A stretch of 64,000 nt of DNA, taken from positions 1 to 64,000 of the forward strand of contig NZ_CAOJCN010000018.1 of NCBI RefSeq assembly GCF_948329515.1, written 5' to 3'. How positions within the stretch are numbered: the first letter of the stretch is position 1; every line of letters starts with the position of its first letter. Positions 42,098 to 53,478 of this stretch are shown in pieces. The translations under genes and the position numbers were made by a program. The notes under the pieces were generated by a model that saw only the letters and a list, made by a program, of their open reading frames with translations, was not told the DNA's origin and made no database searches. Source of the stretch: Cohnella rhizoplanae. GTDB lineage: Bacteria; Bacillota; Bacilli; Paenibacillales; Paenibacillaceae.

Positions 42098-43948
42098 TTG
42101 GTTAACCGGATTACAGGCTTGGCTTCCGGCATGGACATCGATTCGATGGTTACCAAGCTGATGGACGCCAATCGGATTCCGCTGAATAAACTGAATCAAC
42201 AAAAAACGGTCCTGACCTGGCAAAGAGATGCCTATCGTGCCGTTAACACCAAAATTTCCGATTTCCGGAACGTGGTGTTCGACATGAAGCTCAGCAGCAA
42301 CTTTGCGAGCCGCAAGGCCACATCTGACTCTGACGACTCCATCTCGGTATCCGGGACGTCTACGGCGAACGAGGGCACATACAAGATCAAGGTCACGCAA
42401 GTCGCCGAGACCGCGAAGTTAACCTCTACTGGTGCCATAGGCGCGAAGGCGCTCAGCGGGCTAGATACGAAGTTGAGCGATCTGGGACTGGCTTCGGATA
42501 CGACGCTGACGGTCGGCGGAGAAAAAGGGACGGCGACGATTGTCGTCAAAAAGACGGATACCCTAGATACGTTGATCAAGGCTATCAACAACAAAGCCAA
42601 CACAACGGGGGCTAAGGTCAGCTACGATGCGACGCTCGACCATTTCTTTTTTGCTTCGACGGGTACTGGATCGGGGGCCAAGGTAGACCTCCAGAGCGAA
42701 GATGCAAGTCTCATCTCCAGCGTTCTTAAATTAACGCCTGGCAGTCCTGTCCCCGGCAGCACGGTGACGGGTACGCAGACTTTCGTCGACGGTGCAACCA
42801 CGAGAGTAAACAAGGACTTGACGACCGCGCAAACGATTCGCATCGGCTATGACGGCAAGACGGTCGACTTCACGGTGGACGCAACGACCCAGATCGGCAA
42901 TCTGATCGATCAAATCAATAACTCCGATATCGGCAAAAAAGGCGTCACCGCTTATCTGGACGCCAACAATAAACTGGCGTTCACGAATCCGACGGATCAA
43001 GCCGTCAAGCCGATCTTGATTACCGATCAAACTTCGGATTCCAAAGATGTGGTGTCCAATCTCGGATTTTCGGCTCCTGTAACCGCGGCTAGAACCACTT
43101 CCGGTCTCGCGAGTGCCGGCAAAGACGCGATAATCGAATACAATGGCGTTACGGGGACGTATGCCACCAACACGTTTTCGATTAACGGTCTAAACTTCAC
43201 GGCGAAGAAAGTCATGACGACAGAAGCTAACATTACGGTCAGTCAGGATACGGACGCCATCTACGACAAGATTAAAAATTTCGTCGATAAGTACAACGAG
43301 ATGATCGGTTCGATTAACTCGACGCTGAATGAAAAGCAGTATCGCGACTTCACTCCGCTGACCGACGAGCAACGGTCCACCATGAAAGAAGACGATATTA
43401 AAGCCTGGGAAGCAAAGGCGAAAAGCGGTCTGATCCGCAATGATCAGATGATCTCATCCGCGCTTAACGGCTTCCGTCTGTCGTTGTCTTCTGTGGTATC
43501 CGGTCTCCCAAGCGGCGATATCAAGCAACTCTCGCAGATTGGAATCACGAGCGGCACCTACGCGGAGAAAGGCAAGCTCTATATCGATCCGACCGCGCTG
43601 AAAAAGGCTATCGCTGAGCATCCGGACGAGGTGTCTGCGCTGTTTACGACAACGGACGGCGGCAATAAAACGTCCAATACGGGTGACGGATTGGCTTCTC
43701 GCTTGGCCGAACAGGCGGACAACCTCATGGCGAGCCTCAAGACCAAGGCAGGGACGGCTTCCAGCGTCGATTCCACGTATACCATGGGCAAGCGACTCGG
43801 GGAGTTTGACAAGCGAATCTCCGCTATGGCTTCGAGGCTGGACGACATGGAGACCAAATATTACAACCAATTTACGGCCATGGAAACATACATCAATCAG
43901 ATGAACGCTCAAAGCGCCTACTTGTCCCAACAATTCGGTACGAGCTAG
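42098..43948 (+). CDS. fliD: Flagellar filament cap protein FliD
   Basis: 616 residues; folds flagellin subunits at the filament tip. Conserved N-terminus (RITGLASGMDIDSMVTKLMDANRIPLNKL), variable middle, and C-terminal FliD_C with YNEMIGSINSTLNEKQYRDF, RRGL-like GLIRNDQMISSAL and QFTAMETYINQMNAQSAYLSQQ. TTG start after GGAAGGTGAG, giving MVNRITGLASG as in relatives. Confidence 0.96.
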   Translation: MVNRITGLASGMDIDSMVTKLMDANRIPLNKLNQQKTVLTWQRDAYRAVNTKISDFRNVVFDMKLSSNFASRKATSDSDDSISVSGTSTANEGTYKIKVTQVAETAKLTSTGAIGAKALSGLDTKLSDLGLASDTTLTVGGEKGTATIVVKKTDTLDTLIKAINNKANTTGAKVSYDATLDHFFFASTGTGSGAKVDLQSEDASLISSVLKLTPGSPVPGSTVTGTQTFVDGATTRVNKDLTTAQTIRIGYDGKTVDFTVDATTQIGNLIDQINNSDIGKKGVTAYLDANNKLAFTNPTDQAVKPILITDQTSDSKDVVSNLGFSAPVTAARTTSGLASAGKDAIIEYNGVTGTYATNTFSINGLNFTAKKVMTTEANITVSQDTDAIYDKIKNFVDKYNEMIGSINSTLNEKQYRDFTPLTDEQRSTMKEDDIKAWEAKAKSGLIRNDQMISSALNGFRLSLSSVVSGLPSGDIKQLSQIGITSGTYAEKGKLYIDPTALKKAIAEHPDEVSALFTTTDGGNKTSNTGDGLASRLAEQADNLMASLKTKAGTASSVDSTYTMGKRLGEFDKRISAMASRLDDMETKYYNQFTAMETYINQMNAQSAYLSQQFGTS

Positions 43949-44002
43949 GAAGCGGTCGAGCTAGGTCATCTGTAGCTAAGGCAACTTGAGGAGGATGCGG
44001 CT

Positions 44003-44401
44003 ATGATGCCTGCAGCAACCCGCAATAAATACATGGAGACCGCGGTCCAGACGGCGACTCCGCAGCAATTGCTGATTATGCTGATCGACGGCGCCATTCG
44101 CTTCTGCCGGGCTGGCATTGAAGGGATTAAGAATGGCCAGTATGAGGATGCAAATACGCAGTTGGTCAAAGCGCAAAATATCATCAGCGAATTTACGATC
44201 ACGCTCAACCGCGATCAGCCCATTGCCGCCAATCTGCTTCAGCTGTACGAGTACTTCAACTACAGGCTCGTGCAGGCGAATATTCACAAAAAGACCGAGC
44301 CAGCCGAAGAAGTCGTGCAACACTTGTTGGAGCTAAAAGAAACTTGGATCCAGGCAGCAAAGTTGGCCGCGACGCCGCAGCCTCAAAGTTCGCATGGATG
44401 A
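44003..44401 (+). CDS. fliS: Flagellar export chaperone FliS
   Basis: 132 residues: NKYMETAVQTATPQQLLIMLIDGAIRFCRAG, LVKAQNIISEF, LYEYFNYRLVQANI. Binds the C-terminus of flagellin and prevents its assembly in the cytoplasm. ATG after GAGGAGG; overlaps fliT by 8 bases. The C-terminal tail PQPQSSHG is short. Confidence 0.96.
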   Translation: MMPAATRNKYMETAVQTATPQQLLIMLIDGAIRFCRAGIEGIKNGQYEDANTQLVKAQNIISEFTITLNRDQPIAANLLQLYEYFNYRLVQANIHKKTEPAEEVVQHLLELKETWIQAAKLAATPQPQSSHG

Positions 44402-44744
44402 GTTGTTTAACGAGCTTCTGAGGATTACCGAGGAAGCGGCCGCGAGTCGAGAGCAGTTGACGGACGAGCAGTGGAAAGCATTTATGCGGCAGCGTACGGA
44501 TCTGATGATCCGGATCCGGCGCATGGACGCCGAACTTCCGGAAGGGGCGGAAGTGAGGCGGGCGTTTAAGCCGATCGTGGAACGGCTAGCGATGCTGGAT
44601 GCGCAGCTGATCGGGCAGATGCATGAGGTTAAAGAAGAGGCTGCCAGACAACTGCGAGGCATCCACGCCGGACGCCGTCAGAAGCAAGCGTATGAACTCG
44701 AAGAAATCATGGAAGAAGGCTTTTTTGTCGATAAACGACGATAG
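44394..44744 (+). CDS. fliT: FliT-like flagellar protein
   Basis: 116-residue helical protein in the fliT position, overlapping fliS. Contains LRITEEAAASREQLTDEQW and long amphipathic helices; FliT sequences are weakly conserved, so the call rests mainly on synteny and size. It probably chaperones FliD. Its last codons form part of a terminator. Confidence 0.8.
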   Translation: MDELFNELLRITEEAAASREQLTDEQWKAFMRQRTDLMIRIRRMDAELPEGAEVRRAFKPIVERLAMLDAQLIGQMHEVKEEAARQLRGIHAGRRQKQAYELEEIMEEGFFVDKRR

Positions 44745-44757
44745 CCTTTTTCTTTTT
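44714..44757 (+). terminator. Terminator overlapping the end of fliT
   Basis: AAGGCT (44716-44721) pairs with AGCCTT (44743-44748), with GTCG-ATAAA-CGAC nested inside, and is followed by a T-rich tract. Confidence 0.75.
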
Positions 44758-44790
44758 TCGTAAATAATGTTATCGCTTACATTTCTCCCA

Positions 44791-44820
44791 TTGACACAAA
44801 ACTTTCCATGATGGTATATT
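44791..44820 (+). promoter_or_regulatory. Sigma-A promoter for the cold-shock gene
   Basis: TTGACA (44791-44796), 18-base spacer, TATATT (44815-44820), giving a leader of about 70 bases before the start codon, in keeping with cold-shock mRNA leaders. Confidence 0.75.
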
Positions 44821-44896
44821 CTCGTTGTGGGCTAGGCCAAATCGCCTATGGTAGTGCAATTATGGATGCCATTGAATTGAAGATGAAGGGAATGTT

Positions 44897-45100
44897 ATGC
44901 ACATGCAAGGTAAAGTGAAATGGTTCAACGCAGAAAAAGGTTATGGCTTCATCGAGGCAGAGCAAGGCGGCGATGTTTTCGTTCACTTCTCCGCGATTCA
45001 AATGGACGGCTACAAGGCGCTTGAAGAAGGCCAGCCGGTTGAGTTTGACATCGTGCAAGGTGCACGCGGCCCGCAAGCAGCAAACGTTATCAAAATCTAA
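44897..45100 (+). CDS. csp: Cold-shock protein, CspA family
   Basis: 67-residue single cold-shock (OB) domain with both RNA-binding motifs: KVKWFNAEKGYGFIEAEQGGDVFVHFSAI and GPQAANV. RNA chaperone. ATG at 44897 sits 6 bases after GAAGGG; an in-frame ATG two codons later is possible. Monocistronic, between its promoter and a terminator. Confidence 0.95.
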   Translation: MHMQGKVKWFNAEKGYGFIEAEQGGDVFVHFSAIQMDGYKALEEGQPVEFDIVQGARGPQAANVIKI

Positions 45101-45173
45101 TTAAAGAGCGCCTCAGAGCGTTCGGTACCTATAGATAGAACATCGGTCCTACATTCGATTGATGGCCACCCCG

Positions 45174-45200
45174 CCTCGGAGTAATCCGAGGTTTTTCTCT
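45174..45200 (+). terminator. Intrinsic terminator after the cold-shock gene
   Basis: CCTCGGA-GTAA-TCCGAGG stem-loop followed by TTTTTCTCTTTT. Confidence 0.9.
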
Positions 45201-45266
45201 TTTGTTAACCGTTTTCATAGCTGCTTTCAAAGTTAACAGAAAATTCAAAACAATTAGCGCAATGTT

Positions 45267-45296
45267 TTGAAATCAGCCTCCGTGGTATGTTAAAAT
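45267..45296 (+). promoter_or_regulatory. Sigma-A-type promoter for hpf
   Basis: TTGAAA (45267-45272), 18-base spacer, TAAAAT (45291-45296), 27 bases before the ATG. A sigma-B or sigma-H promoter, known for B. subtilis yvyD, was not evident by eye. Confidence 0.55.
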
Positions 45297-45322
45297 GAAG
45301 GCAGCAAAGGAGGCAACAGCAT

Positions 45323-45883
45323 ATGAAATATACGATTCGCGGTCAGCGCATGGAAGTCACGGCAGCCCTACGGGATTATGTCGAAAAGAAGCTTACCAGG
45401 CTCGAACGGTATTTTGAAGCGCCTCCCGAAACCGATGTACAAGTAACGCTGAGCGTGACGAAAGGCAGCAGCGCAGTCGAAGTAACGCTGCCGCTCCCCG
45501 GGATGTTCCTCAGGGCGGAAGAGAAGAGCAACGACATGTATGCTTCGATCGACCTCGTAGTGGACAAACTGGAACGTCAGATTCGTAAACACAAGACGAA
45601 GCTGAATCGTAGGATGAAGCAGGACAATCAAGCTCGTATATTTAAAGAGCAAGTGCTGGGCGCGACTTCTTCCGCCACGGCCGTCATGCTGGACGAGGAA
45701 GAGGATTACGAGCTGGTGCGGACGAAGCGATTCAAGTTCAGGCCGATGGAGGTCGAGGACGCGATCCTGCAGATGAATCTGGTGGGGCACAGCTTCTATG
45801 TTTTCGCCAATTCCGCGACGAAGGAAATGAATGTCGTCTATCGTCGGAACGACGGGACGTACGGTTTAATCGAAGCCGAATAA
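45323..45883 (+). CDS. hpf: Long-form ribosome hibernation promoting factor
   Basis: 186 residues (B. subtilis YvyD type). The N-terminal S30AE domain (MKYTIRGQRMEVTAALRDYVEKKL...) binds the 30S subunit. The C-terminal dimerisation domain (RTKRFKFRPMEVEDAILQMNLVGHSFYVF) mediates 100S ribosome dimers in stationary phase. ATG after AAAGGAGG. Position fliT-hpf-secA is conserved in Bacilli, here with a cold-shock gene and a hydrolase gene added. Confidence 0.96.
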   Translation: MKYTIRGQRMEVTAALRDYVEKKLTRLERYFEAPPETDVQVTLSVTKGSSAVEVTLPLPGMFLRAEEKSNDMYASIDLVVDKLERQIRKHKTKLNRRMKQDNQARIFKEQVLGATSSATAVMLDEEEDYELVRTKRFKFRPMEVEDAILQMNLVGHSFYVFANSATKEMNVVYRRNDGTYGLIEAE

Positions 45884-45901
45884 TAAAATGGACAATAAGT
45901 T

Positions 45902-45935
45902 TAAACCCTGGCTTTTAGCCAGGGTTTATTTTATG
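45902..45935 (+). terminator. Intrinsic terminator after hpf
   Basis: TAAACCCTGGC and GCCAGGGTTTA form an 11-bp stem around TTTTA, followed by a T-rich tract. Confidence 0.92.
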
Positions 45936-45982
45936 AGCGGTTAAACCGATATATCGTGCATACTGAGCAATCGAGGTGCGTT

Positions 45983-46936
45983 ATGGCTAAGGATTATGAG
46001 TTTAGCATGCCGGGACATCCGAATGTGTACGGTGGAGACCGTTCCCACGATTTAAACGTTTATTTTTCCGAACCCGACACAGGCATAACCCCTGACACGG
46101 GAATCGTGCTATTTATTGCTGGATTCGGTGGGCACGCTAACTCAAATGTTTACAAAAAGATGAGATCATCCTTTGCGGATCAATATAACTTAGTAACAAT
46201 ACAATGCGATTATTTTGGATGGGAGTTTATGCAGGCGGAGCGCTTGACGGAATCCCCTTCTAACTTTAACGATATGGGGATCATGCAAGCCTTGGATAAT
46301 ATAACTGCAATAATGGCCGTTGCAGAGATCATTAAAGATAATGGCTTTGTGTTTAACGCCAAAAAAATAATAGCCTATGGGCATTCGCATGGCGCTTACC
46401 TTGGTTGGCTGATCAACCGATTTGCACCCGGTTTATTTTCTTTAGTAATTGACAATTCAGCTTGGATTTACCCTGTTTATTTAGATCGGAGCCGACAGCT
46501 CTTTTTTAGCGATGGTGCCAAAGTTAGTTTTGAGTATATCGGCAAGCAGCTGGTGAAAGATAGAAAAATCTTGACTTTAAATGAACTCTATAAAACAAGC
46601 ACGAAGCATTGTCCTATTCATTCCTTTCATGCGTTAGATGACCGTTTAATCACATTTGTTGATAAAAGAAGCTTCTGTAACTCCGTTCGCAATTGTTACT
46701 TGCACGAAATTTCGGAGAGCAAGGAGTACCAAAAAATTTTCAAGCCTAGTATGCATGGTCTTGAAGTAGACTTTCTTCAGCTGTTTGATTATGTGATGAC
46801 GGAAATGGAAGTTCGATTTAATAAAGGTGCCGAAATTCTAGTATCAAATCATACGATAAAAACGTCGCTTCACGAATATAACTTTGATTACTCTAATCAA
46901 ATCCCGATTCTGACAATCCATCAAAGGCAGACATAG
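45983..46936 (+). CDS. Alpha/beta-hydrolase-like protein, DUF2920 type
   Basis: 317 residues. Alpha/beta-hydrolase features: IVLFIAGFGGHANS (oxyanion-type strand-loop), the nucleophile elbow YGHSHGAYLGW with Ser, and HALDDRLITF and SMHGLEVDF supplying likely Asp and His. It looks like the DUF2920 family, whose members I associate with Campylobacter flagellar glycosylation loci; this should be checked. The GC content is well below both neighbours, and it breaks the usual hpf-secA adjacency, so it was probably acquired. ATG at 45983 follows GAGGTG. It could de-acylate or acylate a flagellar glycan, but no substrate can be read. Confidence 0.7.
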   Translation: MAKDYEFSMPGHPNVYGGDRSHDLNVYFSEPDTGITPDTGIVLFIAGFGGHANSNVYKKMRSSFADQYNLVTIQCDYFGWEFMQAERLTESPSNFNDMGIMQALDNITAIMAVAEIIKDNGFVFNAKKIIAYGHSHGAYLGWLINRFAPGLFSLVIDNSAWIYPVYLDRSRQLFFSDGAKVSFEYIGKQLVKDRKILTLNELYKTSTKHCPIHSFHALDDRLITFVDKRSFCNSVRNCYLHEISESKEYQKIFKPSMHGLEVDFLQLFDYVMTEMEVRFNKGAEILVSNHTIKTSLHEYNFDYSNQIPILTIHQRQT

Positions 46937-46978
46937 GCAGGGCGCAAGGCGGTACCAAGCTGATAAAGCCCGCTTTCC

Positions 46979-47007
46979 TTGCCCCCCCACCATCAAACTG
47001 CTAAAAT
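46979..47007 (+). promoter_or_regulatory. Sigma-A-type promoter for secA
   Basis: TTGCCC (46979-46984), 17-base spacer, TAAAAT (47002-47007), 42 bases before the secA ATG. Confidence 0.6.
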
Positions 47008-47048
47008 AAATAGATACGGTCATCCCGCATAAGGGGAAGGGGTATCAT

Positions 47049-49565
<2,517 letters not shown>

Positions 49566-49576
49566 TTCTGGCACGG

Positions 49577-49628
49577 GAGCGGTGCTCCGCCGGGCGGCCT
49601 AACCGGACCGCGACGGGGAGCATCGCTC
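49577..49628 (+). promoter_or_regulatory. Hairpin between secA and prfB
   Basis: GAGCGGTGCTCC (49577-49588) pairs with GGAGCATCGCTC (49617-49628) over 12 bp with one wobble; no T-run. May be a weak terminator or processing site. Confidence 0.5.
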
Positions 49629-49709
49629 TTGCATGTCGAGCGGCTTAAAAAGACGCAAGGAAACTTCGGACCGCGAGCCGGGCCGCATTCTACCATGAGG
49701 TGATTTTAC

Positions 49710-50841
49710 ATGTCGGTTAACGACTACACAGCCAAGCAAGACCTTCGCGAATCCGCGAAGCGACTCAGATTCCTTAGGGGGTCTCTTTGACTTAGATCTT
49801 AAGCAAGAGATGATCTCGAATTTCGAAGAGAAGATGAGCGCGCCGGACTTCTGGGACGACAACGAGAAGGCGCAGGGCGTCATCTCCGAGCTTAACGCCG
49901 TCAAAGGCGCCGTCGAGCAATATACGTCGCTTGCGGCCGAGCAAGAGGATCTCGAGGCGATGCAAGAGATGCTCGAGGAAGAGTCGGACGCCGATCTGGA
50001 GGCCGAGTGGGTGGGCAGCGTCAGGGCGCTGGCCAAGAAGGTCGACGACTTCGAGCTGCAGCTGCTGCTCAACCAGCCGTACGACAAGTCCCATGCCATC
50101 CTCGAGCTGCATCCGGGCGCGGGCGGCACGGAGTCGCAGGACTGGGCTTCGATGCTGTACCGGATGTACACGCGCTGGGCGGAAAAGAGAGGCTTCAAGG
50201 TGGAGCTGCTCGACTATCTGCCTGGCGACGAAGCGGGCATCAAGAGCGTGACCATCATGGTGCGCGGCTACAACGCCTACGGCTACCTCAAGGCCGAGAA
50301 GGGCGTGCACCGGCTCGTGCGGATCTCGCCGTTCGACGCTTCGGGCAGACGCCATACGTCCTTCGTTTCCTGCGACGTCGTGCCGGAGATTCCGGACGAC
50401 ATCACGATCGAGATCCGTCCCGAGGATCTGCGCGTCGATACGTACCGGGCGAGCGGCGCCGGCGGCCAGCACATCAACAAGACCGATTCGGCCATCCGGC
50501 TGACGCACTTGCCGACCGGCATCGTCGTCGCCTGTCAGACCGAGCGTTCGCAGATCTCCAACCGCGACCGCGCGATGAAGATGCTGCAATCCAAGCTATA
50601 CGAGAAGAAAATCCAGGAACAGCAAGCCGAGCTGGCCGCCATCCGCGGCGAGCAGCTGGACATCGCCTGGGGCAGCCAGATCCGCTCGTACGTCTTCCAC
50701 CCGTACAGCATGGTGAAGGATCACCGTACGAGCGTCGAGACGGGCAACGTGCAGGCGGTCATGGACGGCGATCTCGATCCGTTCATCGACGGTTACCTGC
50801 GCAGCCAGATCAAGACGGATCCGGCGGCAGCGGCCGAGTAA
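49710..50841 (+). CDS. prfB: Peptide chain release factor 2, with programmed +1 frameshift
   Basis: Recognises UAA and UGA. The reading frame begins at ATG 49710 (after ATGAGGTGA) and meets an in-frame TGA at 49788-49790. Decoding continues in the +1 frame at GAC (49789), giving ...FLRGSLDLDLKQE..., so the product is 49710-49787 joined to 49789-50841 (about 376 residues). Conserved parts: the PCRF domain (FWDDNEKAQGVISELNAVKG), the RF2 specificity tripeptide SPF in LVRISPFDASGRRHTSF, and the catalytic GGQ in GAGGQHINKTDSAIRLTH. Taking the second frame alone would lose the real N-terminus. Confidence 0.95.
49776..49791 (+). promoter_or_regulatory. prfB: prfB autoregulatory +1 frameshift site
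   Basis: AGGGGG TCT CTT TGA C: a Shine-Dalgarno-like AGGGGG just upstream, the slippery CTT, the poorly terminated UGA followed by C, and continuation as GAC. Low RF2 increases frameshifting and restores RF2 synthesis (established for this family). Confidence 0.96.
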
Positions 50842-50920
50842 TCGGCGGCGGTCCCGATCGAATAATGCATGCGGCAAGTTCAGACACTAATGGCAACGCG
50901 AGGAAACGTTTCTTCCGATT

Positions 50921-50959
50921 GCCGGCGCGGTTCACTTCATCGTGAACCCCGACGCCGGC
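50921..50959 (+). promoter_or_regulatory. Long GC-rich hairpin downstream of prfB
   Basis: GCCGGCG...GGTTCAC (50921-50935) pairs with GTGAACC...CGCCGGC (50942-50959) around TTCATC, interrupted by a small internal loop. No T-run follows. It may act as a terminator or as a processing element before the YitT-family gene. Confidence 0.55.
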
Positions 50960-51059
50960 ATCCGTCCGGATTGAACCCGTCGCGCCGCCCAGGTGGAGGA
51001 ACTTGCCTTTTTTTGCATAGAAAGCGCGCTGTAAAATACAAGAAAGTAGGCTTCAAACG

Positions 51060-52001
51060 ATGGAAATGACAAATGAAACAAGTCGCGCAGGCCTTCAATC
51101 TGAGCCGAGGCCGAACAAGCGCCGCCGCAAGCCGCGCTCGCCGCTCTATCGCAATGTCGTGTCGATGGCGCTGCTGCTCGCAGGCTCCTTTCTCATCGCG
51201 GTCAGCTTCAACCTGTTCTTCCTGCCCAACAACATCGCCTCCGGCGGCGTATCCGGCATCTCGGTCATCGTTAACTTCCTGACCGGCATCACGCCCGCCT
51301 ACACCCAGTGGACGCTCAATATCCCGCTCTTCATCGCGGGCCTCGTCGTCTTCGGCGGCCGCTTCGGCATCAAGACCGCCGTAGGCTCCGTCGTGCTGCC
51401 GCTATTCGTGCTGCTCACCGCGCACTGGATGCCGCCCACGCATAACCCGCTGCTCGCCGCTATCTACGGCGGGCTCGGCGTCGGGCTCGGCCTCGGCCTC
51501 GTCTTCCGCGGCCAAGCGTCCACCGGCGGCCTCGACACGGCCGCGCAGATCCTGCACCGCTACACCGGCCTGCGGCTCGGCCTTGCGGTCGCCACGCTCG
51601 ACGGCCTCGTCATCCTCTCGGCCGGCATCCTCATCGCGCCCGAGAATGCGCTCTACGCTCTCATCGGCCTGTTCGTCACGAGCAAGACGATCGACGTCGT
51701 GCAGACCGGCCTCCAGACGTCCAAAGCCGCCTTCATCGTGACGACGCAGCCGGACAAGGTGTCGCAGGCCGTGCTCATCGACCTGGACCGCGGCCTCACC
51801 AAGCTGCAGGGCGAGGGCGGCTTCACCGGCGAGCAGCGGCCCGTGCTCATGACCGTCGTCGGCCAGAACGAAGTGACGCGCCTCAAGCTACTCGTGCAGG
51901 ACGCCGACCCCGGCGCCTTCGTCATAATCACGAACGCCGCGGAGGTGCTGGGCGAGGGATTCCACGAACCGCATACGCCGAGCGGGAAGAAAACGTCATA
52001 A
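51060..52001 (+). CDS. YitT family membrane protein (DUF161/DUF2179)
   Basis: 313 residues. Five to six hydrophobic segments (about 35-190) include FNLFFLPNNIASGGVSGISVI and GLGLVFRGQASTGGLDTAAQIL, the YitT signatures. A cytoplasmic DUF2179 domain (about 215-300) has KAAFIVTTQPDKVSQAVL and DRGLTKLQGEGGFTGEQRPVLMTVV. Function unknown; a transport role is often assumed. Its ribosome-binding site is weak. It ends before the arginine gene region. Confidence 0.92.
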   Translation: MEMTNETSRAGLQSEPRPNKRRRKPRSPLYRNVVSMALLLAGSFLIAVSFNLFFLPNNIASGGVSGISVIVNFLTGITPAYTQWTLNIPLFIAGLVVFGGRFGIKTAVGSVVLPLFVLLTAHWMPPTHNPLLAAIYGGLGVGLGLGLVFRGQASTGGLDTAAQILHRYTGLRLGLAVATLDGLVILSAGILIAPENALYALIGLFVTSKTIDVVQTGLQTSKAAFIVTTQPDKVSQAVLIDLDRGLTKLQGEGGFTGEQRPVLMTVVGQNEVTRLKLLVQDADPGAFVIITNAAEVLGEGFHEPHTPSGKKTS

Positions 52002-52097
52002 GCCATCTGCAGTCAAACGAAACCATCGAAGCCGATATATTCATGAAAAACATCGATATACACATCAAAAACACGCCTGGTATTGACTCGATTCTTT

Positions 52098-52128
52098 CAT
52101 TGAATAAATACTCATTCGAATGTATAAT
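52098..52128 (+). promoter_or_regulatory. Arginine operon promoter with overlapping ARG-box-like operator
   Basis: TTGAAT (52100-52105), 17-base spacer, and perfect TATAAT (52123-52128). The -35 and spacer overlap CATTGAATAAATACTCATTCG (52098-52118), which resembles the ArgR/AhrC ARG box (TGAATAATTATTCA-type palindrome). A weaker half-site TATATTCATGAA lies at 52036. ArgR should repress with arginine. The 357-base gap 52002-52358 holds this site and a second promoter, with no gene seen. Confidence 0.65.
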
Positions 52129-52246
52129 GATACACATCGACAACCGGACCCCGCGAGCCGAAGAGACGCCGTCTACCGCGTTCCGCAGCACCTTATGGGC
52201 GGCAAGATCATACATAGCGAGGGCGCGGCGACGGGGCTTAATTGTT

Positions 52247-52275
52247 TAGACATCACAACGGCGATCCGGTACAAT
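52247..52275 (+). promoter_or_regulatory. Second candidate promoter close to argC
   Basis: TAGACA (52247-52252), 17-base spacer, TACAAT (52270-52275), 84 bases before the argC start. Confidence 0.5.
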
Positions 52276-52358
52276 GGGAATAGTTTGCCAAGAACGGCGA
52301 GCGCGTGCCGACCTGGGGCAGCGTTCCATTCCTTTATACAGCAGGGAGTGTATGTAAA

Positions 52359-53456
52359 ATGCCATCATCTTCATCGTCATCCGCATCCGCAACGCCATCG
52401 TCGTCCGTACCTCACGTGCGCGCCGCGATCGTCGGATCGACCGGCTACGGCGGCGTCGAGCTGATCCGGCTCCTGGCCGCCCATCCATACGTGACGGTCA
52501 CGTCAGTCATTTCATCGTCCAACGCGGGCGAGCCCTTCGCGGCCGGTTACCCGCATCTGACGGAGATCCGCACGGACATCCTGGACGCCGTCGATCCCGC
52601 ACTCATCGCAGGCAAGGCCGACGTCGTATTCTTCGCCACGCCGCATGGCGTCAGCACGAAGCTGGCGAGCCAGTTTCTCGCGGCGGGACTCAAGGTCATC
52701 GACCTGTCCGGCGACTTCCGCCTGAAGGACAGGGAGAGCTACGCGCAGTGGTACAAAAAAGAAGCGCCGCAACAGGACGAACTGGAAAAAGCCGTGTTCG
52801 GCATGAGCGAGCTGTTCGGCGACGAGGTGCGCGGGGCGGACTTCGTCACCAATCCCGGCTGCTTCCCCACAGCGACGACGCTCGGTCTGTATCCGGCGGT
52901 CAAGGCCGGCTGGATCGACCCCGACAGCATCATCGTCGACGCCAAGACCGGCGTGTCCGGCTCGGGCCGCGGCCTCAATATGAGCGCTCACTTTTCCGAA
53001 GTCAACGAGAACTTCAAGGCCTACAAGGTCCACCAGCACCAGCACACGCCGGAGGTCGAGCAGACGCTCGCCCGAGCCGCGGGCGCACCGGTGACCGTGT
53101 CGTTCACGACGCATCTCGTGCCGATGACGCGCGGGATCATGAGCACGATGTACGCGAGCCTGACGGACAAGAGCCGCACGACGGCCGATTTCCGCGAGCT
53201 GTACCAGCAGTTCTACGAGGGCCGCCCCTTCGTGCGCGTGCGCCCCGAGGGGACGTATCCGTCGACCAAGGAAGTGTACGGCTCGAACTACTGCGACATC
53301 GGCGTGCTCGTCGACGAGCGGACCAAGCGTCTGACGGTAATCTCCGTCATCGACAACCTCGTCAAGGGCGCGTCGGGCCAGGCGATACAGAACTTGAACT
53401 TGATGATGGGCTGGGACGAGACGACGGGTCTGACGTTCCTGCCGGTCTATCCATAA
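52359..53456 (+). CDS. argC: N-acetyl-gamma-glutamyl-phosphate reductase
   Basis: Third step of arginine synthesis. 365 residues: VGSTGYGGVELIRLL nucleotide-binding start, DLSGDFRLKD, catalytic Cys in VTNPGCFPTATTLG, GVSGSGRGLN, HQHTPEVEQ. The ATG at 52359 follows GGGAG; it gives a Ser-rich N-terminal extension of about 15 residues (PSSSSSSASATPSSS) before the conserved domain. First gene of argC-J-B-D-F-G-H. Confidence 0.95.
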   Translation: MPSSSSSSASATPSSSVPHVRAAIVGSTGYGGVELIRLLAAHPYVTVTSVISSSNAGEPFAAGYPHLTEIRTDILDAVDPALIAGKADVVFFATPHGVSTKLASQFLAAGLKVIDLSGDFRLKDRESYAQWYKKEAPQQDELEKAVFGMSELFGDEVRGADFVTNPGCFPTATTLGLYPAVKAGWIDPDSIIVDAKTGVSGSGRGLNMSAHFSEVNENFKAYKVHQHQHTPEVEQTLARAAGAPVTVSFTTHLVPMTRGIMSTMYASLTDKSRTTADFRELYQQFYEGRPFVRVRPEGTYPSTKEVYGSNYCDIGVLVDERTKRLTVISVIDNLVKGASGQAIQNLNLMMGWDETTGLTFLPVYP

Positions 53457-53478
53457 CGGACGGGGGAACGGGAGCGAC

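Noticed and set aside
49710..49810. prfB as a disrupted gene or one starting at 49810
   Set aside because: The internal TGA is the conserved programmed frameshift site and the joined product matches RF2.
52129..52358. T-box leader upstream of argC
   Set aside because: No AAGGGTGGAACC-type antiterminator core and no terminator; an ARG box is present instead.
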